Part shown: positions 58,531 to 64,000 of the stretch, piece after piece
Numbering within the stretch: the stretch's first letter is position 1
How the letters are laid out: the number at the start of each line of letters is the position of its first letter
Assembly (NCBI GenBank): GCA_027257055.1
Contig: JAPVLO010000019.1
Coordinates: 12,233,001-12,297,000 of the forward strand
Length of the DNA: 64,000 bases
Direction of reading: 5' to 3'
Source of the DNA: Cephalopachus bancanus
Lineage: Eukaryota; Chordata; Mammalia; Primates; Tarsiidae
Program-made: the position numbers and the translations under genes
Notes under the pieces: generated by a model
Databases searched by the model: none
What the model was told of the DNA's origin: nothing
Seen by the model: the letters and a program-made list of their open reading frames with translations, nothing else

Positions 58531-60899
58531 CAGCAACTCCTAAAAACTCAGAGTTTCCTGATATAGGATTCCTCACCTGTGATATAGCTCATCTTCATCA
58601 TATCATTCTACAGTGTAAGGGAATTTGGTGTGTGTACGTGTGTGTGTGTGTATAAATATATAATATGGGCAAGCTAACTTGTGACCTTACAAGGAGGGTA
58701 AAATCTCAGTCTACTCATGCAATTTCTGACTTAATAGCTTCAAAAGAAGACTGCCTCCTTGCAGAACAAACTTGTCAAATGGCAGAAACAAAGTTAGACA
58801 AATTAAAATTCCTGCTGGAATCACTCACAATTCTAGCATCAACCTTTCTTCAGTAGGATCTCTGAATCATTATGCTAACAATATAAACTTTGGGGAGTAA
58901 AATTCGAAAACTGTTCTGGTATATATTTTGAAAATCCATGGTGAACCCATGAACTCTGCTCTGCAGAGATACCAACATTAGTAAACCCACCACAAATAGA
59001 AATGTGGTTCCTGAAAAATTTCTCAAAAATAAAAGGAAACCTTATCATTTATAAGACAAAGGAAGAGGATACATTCATAAGAAATGTACCAGGGAATAAA
59101 TTATTTGCATTCATGCAAAATTTTATAAAAATACAATTTTGGAACAAGACATGACAAATAGGAGATATGAGAAAATATTGGAATAACTGCCCAAACTCAA
59201 GAAGAAATTAAAAGGAAGATATGGGATAAAGAGTGGATAAAAGAAATGCACTGGGAGAATTTACACTGCAGAAAGTTTGAAAGAAAAGTGGACTATTACA
59301 CATGAGAAAAGAAAAGTGGATGATTATTATATTTTTTCCAACAATGCAAGGGGAAAAATCTTTTAAGATGAAAAGAAACGAGAAAGCAGATGAGAAGTGT
59401 GGAAGCAGACAGTAGCTATTTGACAACATAGGCCTGAGAAAGGTATAATAAAAATTGGAAGAGAAGAAAAATGTATATAATAGACAAAAATATTTCTGAA
59501 CTGAAGAAATTTCTGTTCTCCAAGAACAAGAGATATTATTGATAGAGTTTGTGTTTAGGTTTACTTGGAAGGTGTAGATTCTTGGTCATCAACTGTGCTC
59601 CAAGGGCTGAAATGGGAAAAAGAATCCTCCCCCGGTGGAAAGACATTTTCTAATAAATTCTTTTGCTAACAATACTATGGTTGATTGATTTTCATTGACA
59701 GTCTTTAAAACAAATTTCATCTTTAATAATTGTTCATTTTCATCTTAAAACTAGGAAATAAATTAGAAAAATAAAATGTTACAGTAGCTATACAGTATAT
59801 TAATTGCCTGAATTGTACCCTGTACAGACATTTTTGTTTTAGTAAAATTCACATTTTACCAAAGTGTTAGACTATTTTCAAATAATCAAAGTTCAAATGA
59901 TTAGAAATAAAAACTTAAATAAATTAGTTGTGTTTTTTGTACTGTAGAAATTTGGATCTTATACTATAACTGTAAAATTGAGCATCTAGTTCATATTTAC
60001 TCTGATAAATTTCTTGAAAAACATTGAAGTTGGGCATGCATGCCTACATGAGATGGCATTGACTCAAACCAGCATGGAGCTCAATAAATAAATATTTTTT
60101 AAAGCCCCAAAAGGATGCAATGAAAGCAATTTATGAGTTTGGGTGGTGCACTTGAAAATATGTAATGTCTTCAGCATCACATGTAGTTAAGAAACATTGT
60201 GAAGAAATTCAAGTTAGCACATCCAGAAAACATATGCTAGAAATGAGACAAGATTTCAATAACATAGGGCTAAAAGATGATGAGGAATCACCTTTTTATC
60301 AGCACTGACCATGAAAAAGAGAAAAAAATCTAAGCATGATTTAATGCCAACAAGGTTAAAAAATAATCATAATAAAGTAGAAGAAAGAAACACTTTTCTT
60401 AACCATTTCTATCTACTGGATTATGTAAAATAAACTTTGCAAAATTAAAATGAATTAGCATTCTTCAAACAACTAAGCTAAAATAGGACAACAAATATGT
60501 TTGTGCCATCTATATTGAATATAAATATGCAAAGATCAATTCTAACACAATTTTTGACATATTTTAAGAAATCTCAGAAACAGAAATCACAATGTTACTA
60601 CTTATTACTGCCACAGCCAATACATAGGTATAAATTGTTCCTTTTTAACCAAAAATGCATTAATGTAATTAGAAACAATTAATTATTCCTTTTTGGTGCT
60701 GTAGCATCCATCTTATTTTCAAATTTTTAAATTGACAGTATTAGAAATATAAAATCAAAATGAGAACATCTTTATTGTCTGCATTTTTTCTGGCCATTAT
60801 GATTTATTGTTTAATTTCATCATTATGACTAAAAATAATTTTTTCAGATATATAAAGGGCATGTGTATGTGTGTATATATTATACATAATATATACAGC
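58531..60899. other. No gene seen
   Basis: Contains a short (GT)n run at about 58630-58652. A 63-codon open frame at 58665-58856 (MGKLTCDLTRRVKSQSTHAI at its start) is unassigned; it begins right after the GT repeat and has no other support. The rest is AT-rich. Confidence 0.4.
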
Positions 60900-61440
60900 T
60901 ACATAGAAAATTACCACAAAAACCAGAAGCTTAAAAACAAGGACCCATTATCTCGAGAAAGTTTCTGAAAGTCAAAATCAGGTCCATCTTCTTTGGGTGG
61001 TTCTTGTTTAATGGACTCTCATAAGGTTGCAGTAAAGCTGTGGACTGGGCTGCAAGCTATGATCAACTGACTGGATCTGGAGAATCTGATCTTCAAGCTC
61101 ACTCATGTGGTTATTGGGAGGTGACACCACCTCCTTGCCGTGTGGGCCTCTCCATAGGTGCTTACCATATGGCTTTCCCCAGAGCAAGTGATTGGTGACA
61201 ACAGAGTGACCAAAATGCAAGTCATGGTTTGCTTTTATTTTAATAACCTGATCTCGGATGTACATAGCATCACTTCTGCCATAATCTCTTGGTCACACAT
61301 TCAACCTTGGTAGGAGGAGTATAGAAGAAGCCTACAAAAGAGTGTTAACACCAAGAGACAGGAATCATGGGGGTCACCTTAGTGGCTGTCTGCCACGTGG
61401 CAGATGTTGAAAAATTATCTGCGTTTCCAATATCCTAGGT
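60900..61440 (-). mobile_element. Ancient LTR-like interspersed repeat
   Basis: Phrases AAATTACCACAAAAACCAG, AGAAGCTTAAAAACAAGGAC, CTCATAAGGTTGCAGTAAAG, CCTTGCCGTGTGGGCCTCTCC and ATCATGGGGGTCACCTTAGTG follow the order of a common mammalian repeat that I know but cannot name. The start resembles the complement of MaLR LTR 3' ends; orientation is inferred from this. Confidence 0.5.
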
Positions 61441-62526
61441 GAGTCACTGATTCCTATTATCTGAAATACTTACTAGCATTAGTTACTTTTATCCTCCATT
61501 TTCCATTTCACATTCCATCTGTCTTCAGTTAGCTTCTTAGTCATTTGACGTACTTTTGCAGTTACCCAAATTGTTATTTCTGAAAGATGTGAGCATTTGG
61601 TGGACTTGCTTGCTTGTGATTGCTAGAGTTTTTCATTTCCTGGGCATGGCAAAATTATCAAGTGCTCCAGAGAATCCACCAGAACTAAACAGACTTCTTT
61701 CTTCTGGCACTATGTATAATAAGCAAAGTTATTTCTTCTTTGTACTCAGGATGTTACTGTGACCCTCTTTGTTATTCCTTTAGTAAGTCTCTGAGAAGAA
61801 AGAAATGGACCGGGAATGGGTAGTCAACATTCAATTCCCTGGACCCTTGTGTAGCCTGGTGAAAGTATTCTTCTGTTGGGAATAAGGACATATAAACCAG
61901 AATAGTGCAGGATGGCAGGACAGGAAACAAAAAAAAATTCTAATTAGATTATTTCTTATGAAGAGAGAGAAATGCTATTTGCATTTTTATTCCTTGCAAG
62001 ATGGCTTAGTTAACATCGCTGCCCTTCCATCCACTGCACTTTCAAAAACCGACTGAAGAGAAAACTTTAGTGTGAGCCACTGAGTGATAAAAAGAGCTAT
62101 TTTGACAATCAAAAACAAAAACAGAAAAATGAATCTTCCAAATTTTCCACAGTATATGCAAAGATGCTTTCTATGGCTCAAAAGAAAACCCACTTATTGC
62201 ATAGGTTATGATTAATTTTCCAATTTAGATACACAGGGAAAAAAATTAGTTTGTGTTCTTGTGCACTGTTCTAAAAGACAATGTTTCCCTTGGGTCAAAA
62301 ATAAGTCAAGGATACTAACTCCTTTTTTCTTGGCAAAACCGAGGACAGTGTTATGTATTTCTGTCTTATTCTCCTGTTTGGTTCCCCAATACAGCATAGG
62401 TTAGAGACTGTTTTTCCTACACACTCCTTCAATATGCAAAAATAATTTCAGACATATATCCAAGGATCTGCTGGTATATAAGTCAGGTTTTTTATTTCCT
62501 TTCTTTTAAAGGTATGTTCTCCTGTA
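61441..62526. other. No gene seen
   Basis: Unassigned DNA. A 68-codon open frame at 61556-61762 and 61-68-codon minus frames at 61987-62397 have no recognisable domain. Confidence 0.4.
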
Positions 62527-62603
62527 TCAAATATTGTTTTTCTGCTCAGGCTCTGCTGATCCCAAATTTTGGTTGTTTTTCTGAAGGCAGTGAAAAACGC
62601 TGG
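62527..62603 (+). repeat. Inverted repeat, left arm (77 bp)
   Basis: Contains TCAAATATTGTTTTTCTGCT and GATCCCAAATTTTGGTTG. The reverse complement of 62991-63067 matches it over 77 bp with about six differences. Weaker similarity continues a short way inward (ACAAATGTTGAAT against ACAATTGCTGAAT). Confidence 0.9.
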
Positions 62604-62990
62604 AAACAAATGTTGAATCATTTGTTAACTATATTGATGAAAATCAATTTTGTATTTGATTTCTTATAAGGACTACCTTAACTTTAAAGTTAAAAAATAA
62701 TAATTAAACCTAGTTATAAAAGATGAAACCACTAGCTAATTGTTCTTAGGGGAATTTTGGCAGACAGGAAAAATAAAAAAAGCTATTACCTTCAACAGTT
62801 AACATGACTTTCCAGAAAACAGAGACAAGCAGAGTGCCTAGGAGTAGTAATTGCTCAAAAATACAGGTGGACTAAATGAATTATTTATTTATTTAAATTG
62901 CCTAGTTTCTGATCAAAGAGAGTAGCCTCCCCTTGTCTGGAAACTTAAACAACCTTTAAATATAATATTTATCCAATTCAGCAATTGTCC

Positions 62991-63067
62991 CCAGCATTTC
63001 TCACTACCTTCAGAAAAATAACCAAAATTTGGGATCAGCACAGCCTTAGCAGAAAAACAATATTTGA
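62991..63067 (-). repeat. Inverted repeat, right arm (77 bp)
   Basis: Partner of 62527-62603, separated by 387 bp. It ends at an (AATA)n run that joins the old L1 tail beginning near 63085. Confidence 0.9.
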
Positions 63068-63084
63068 AAAATAAATAAATAAAT

Positions 63085-64000
63085 AAATTGAACATCACTA
63101 AAATTACAAAATGTTGTGTATCAAAGAACACCATAAAAAGGGGAAAATACAACTCAAGGAATGAGAGAAAATATTTACAAATCATAGGTGGGATAAAGGA
63201 TTTGTGTACTGATATATAAAGAATTTTTTAAATTCAACAATAAAAATACAAATATCCCAATTTAAAAACAGGTAAAGAATTTGAATAGCCATGACTCAAA
63301 AAAAAAGGGGGGGGGGTATACAAGTGGCCAACAGGCACATGAAAAGATGTTCAGTAACATTAGTCATCAGAGAAATGCAATCAAATCCACAATGAGATAT
63401 CACTTCACACCCACCGGGATGGCTAAAATTAAAAAGGAAAACAAAAACAGTGTTTGGGAGGATATGTAGAAATTGGAACTCACGTATTGCTGACGGGAAT
63501 GTAAAATGCTACAGCCATTTTGGAAAAAGTGTGGGATTTCCTCAAAGTGTTAAACATAGGGCTAAAATAGAAACTTTCAATTTTGCCTTCAGGTATATAT
63601 GCAAGAGAATGGAAAACATATCCACACAAAACCATTCACATGAATGTTCATAGTAGCATTATTCATAACAGCCAAAATATGGAAACAACTCAATGTCGGT
63701 CAACTGATCAATGGATAAATAAATGCGTTATATCAATTCAATGTAATTACTTAGCCATATGAAGGGAAAAAGTACTGTCTTATAACATTGATGAACCTTA
63801 AAAACATTATGCTAAGTGAAAGAAATCAGTCACAAAAAGCCACATATTATATTATTTCATTTATATGAAATGTACAGAACAGGCAAATCCATAAAGACAA
63901 AAAGTAGATTAGTGGTTGCTAGGGGATAGGGGTGGTAGAGAGAAATGAAGAGAATGAGAATGACTGCTATGGGCAGGTTTTCCCTTTTAAGGCGTGATGA
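63085..64000 (+). mobile_element. Old L1 ORF2 3' end, continuing past the window
   Basis: ORF2 C-terminal landmarks in order: AAATATTTACAAATCATAGG, GGCCAACAGGCACATGAAAA, AATGAGATATCACTTCACACC, GAACTCACGTATTGCTGACGG and, near 63690, ACTCAATGTCGGTCAACTGAT. Followed by 3' UTR (TTGCTAGGGGATAGGGGTGG). An A9-G10 homopolymer junction sits at 63299-63317. Frames are broken. Confidence 0.85.

Noticed and set aside
58665..58856. 63-codon frame as a small gene
   Set aside because: No homology that I recognise, no upstream or downstream signals, and a chance length in this composition.
63299..63317. A9-G10 homopolymer junction as a signal
   Set aside because: Lies in an old L1 and may be slippage or an assembly artefact; no function can be inferred.
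1..64000. CRISPR arrays, operons, phage or plasmid modules
   Set aside because: No spaced identical repeats or bacterial gene layout; the sequence is plainly mammalian with SINEs and LINEs throughout.

Overview
The window is repeat-rich, AT-rich mammalian nuclear DNA in which I find no host protein-coding exon, tRNA or rRNA gene. It reads as an intergenic or deep intronic stretch. The organism is a primate: an AluJ-type element lies at 30101-30412 and several younger Alu dimers share one set of derived changes. These changes are CTCATCTCTACAATAAATC in the A-rich linker region, GTAATTCCGGCTACTCGGAAG at the start of the right arm, and a GGCC hairpin further into it. They match neither the AluS/AluY pattern of monkeys and apes nor the lemur/loris pattern as I remember them. 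My inference is a tarsier; this rests on recall of Alu lineages, not on a search.

Layout. 1-1958: 5' UTR and start of ORF1 of an L1 on the minus strand, followed by an Alu with an 18-bp target duplication. 2277-10094: mostly unassigned DNA with two Alus and a MIR. 10095-12170: an old minus-strand L1 carrying an LTR, an Alu and a hAT-type DNA transposon with 8-bp duplications. 12175-12860: endogenous-retrovirus remnant with a polypurine tract and LTR. About 13130-19165: a long decayed plus-strand L1, followed by a second L1 tail at 20005. 21-32 kb: L2, CR1/L3-like, MIR and MLT1 remnants, four further Alus or Alu pieces and a CA microsatellite. 32700-35205: an older L1 holding a younger L1/Alu chimera. 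36-40 kb: an Alu and a MIR split by an LTR-like insertion. 40258-49995: old L1s, one split by the youngest and only clearly complete L1 here (41575-47993, 12-bp duplications). 50404-55125: an MLT1 LTR, then a minus-strand L1 split by a second hAT-like element that itself holds an LTR and an Alu. 55-63 kb: largely unassigned, with ancient repeats, a decayed tandem repeat and a 77-bp inverted repeat about 390 bp apart. 63085-64000: old L1 tail running out of the window.

All L1 reading frames are broken by stops and frameshifts, so none looks able to move itself. The best observations are about element biology: an L1/Alu chimera of the kind expected from template switching, a shared catalytic Asp-to-Val change in the endonuclease of two L1 copies, long antisense ORFs in the 5' UTRs of two L1s, a lineage-specific Alu hairpin lost in some copies, and two nested hAT insertions. 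I do not see evidence for an undescribed gene system.
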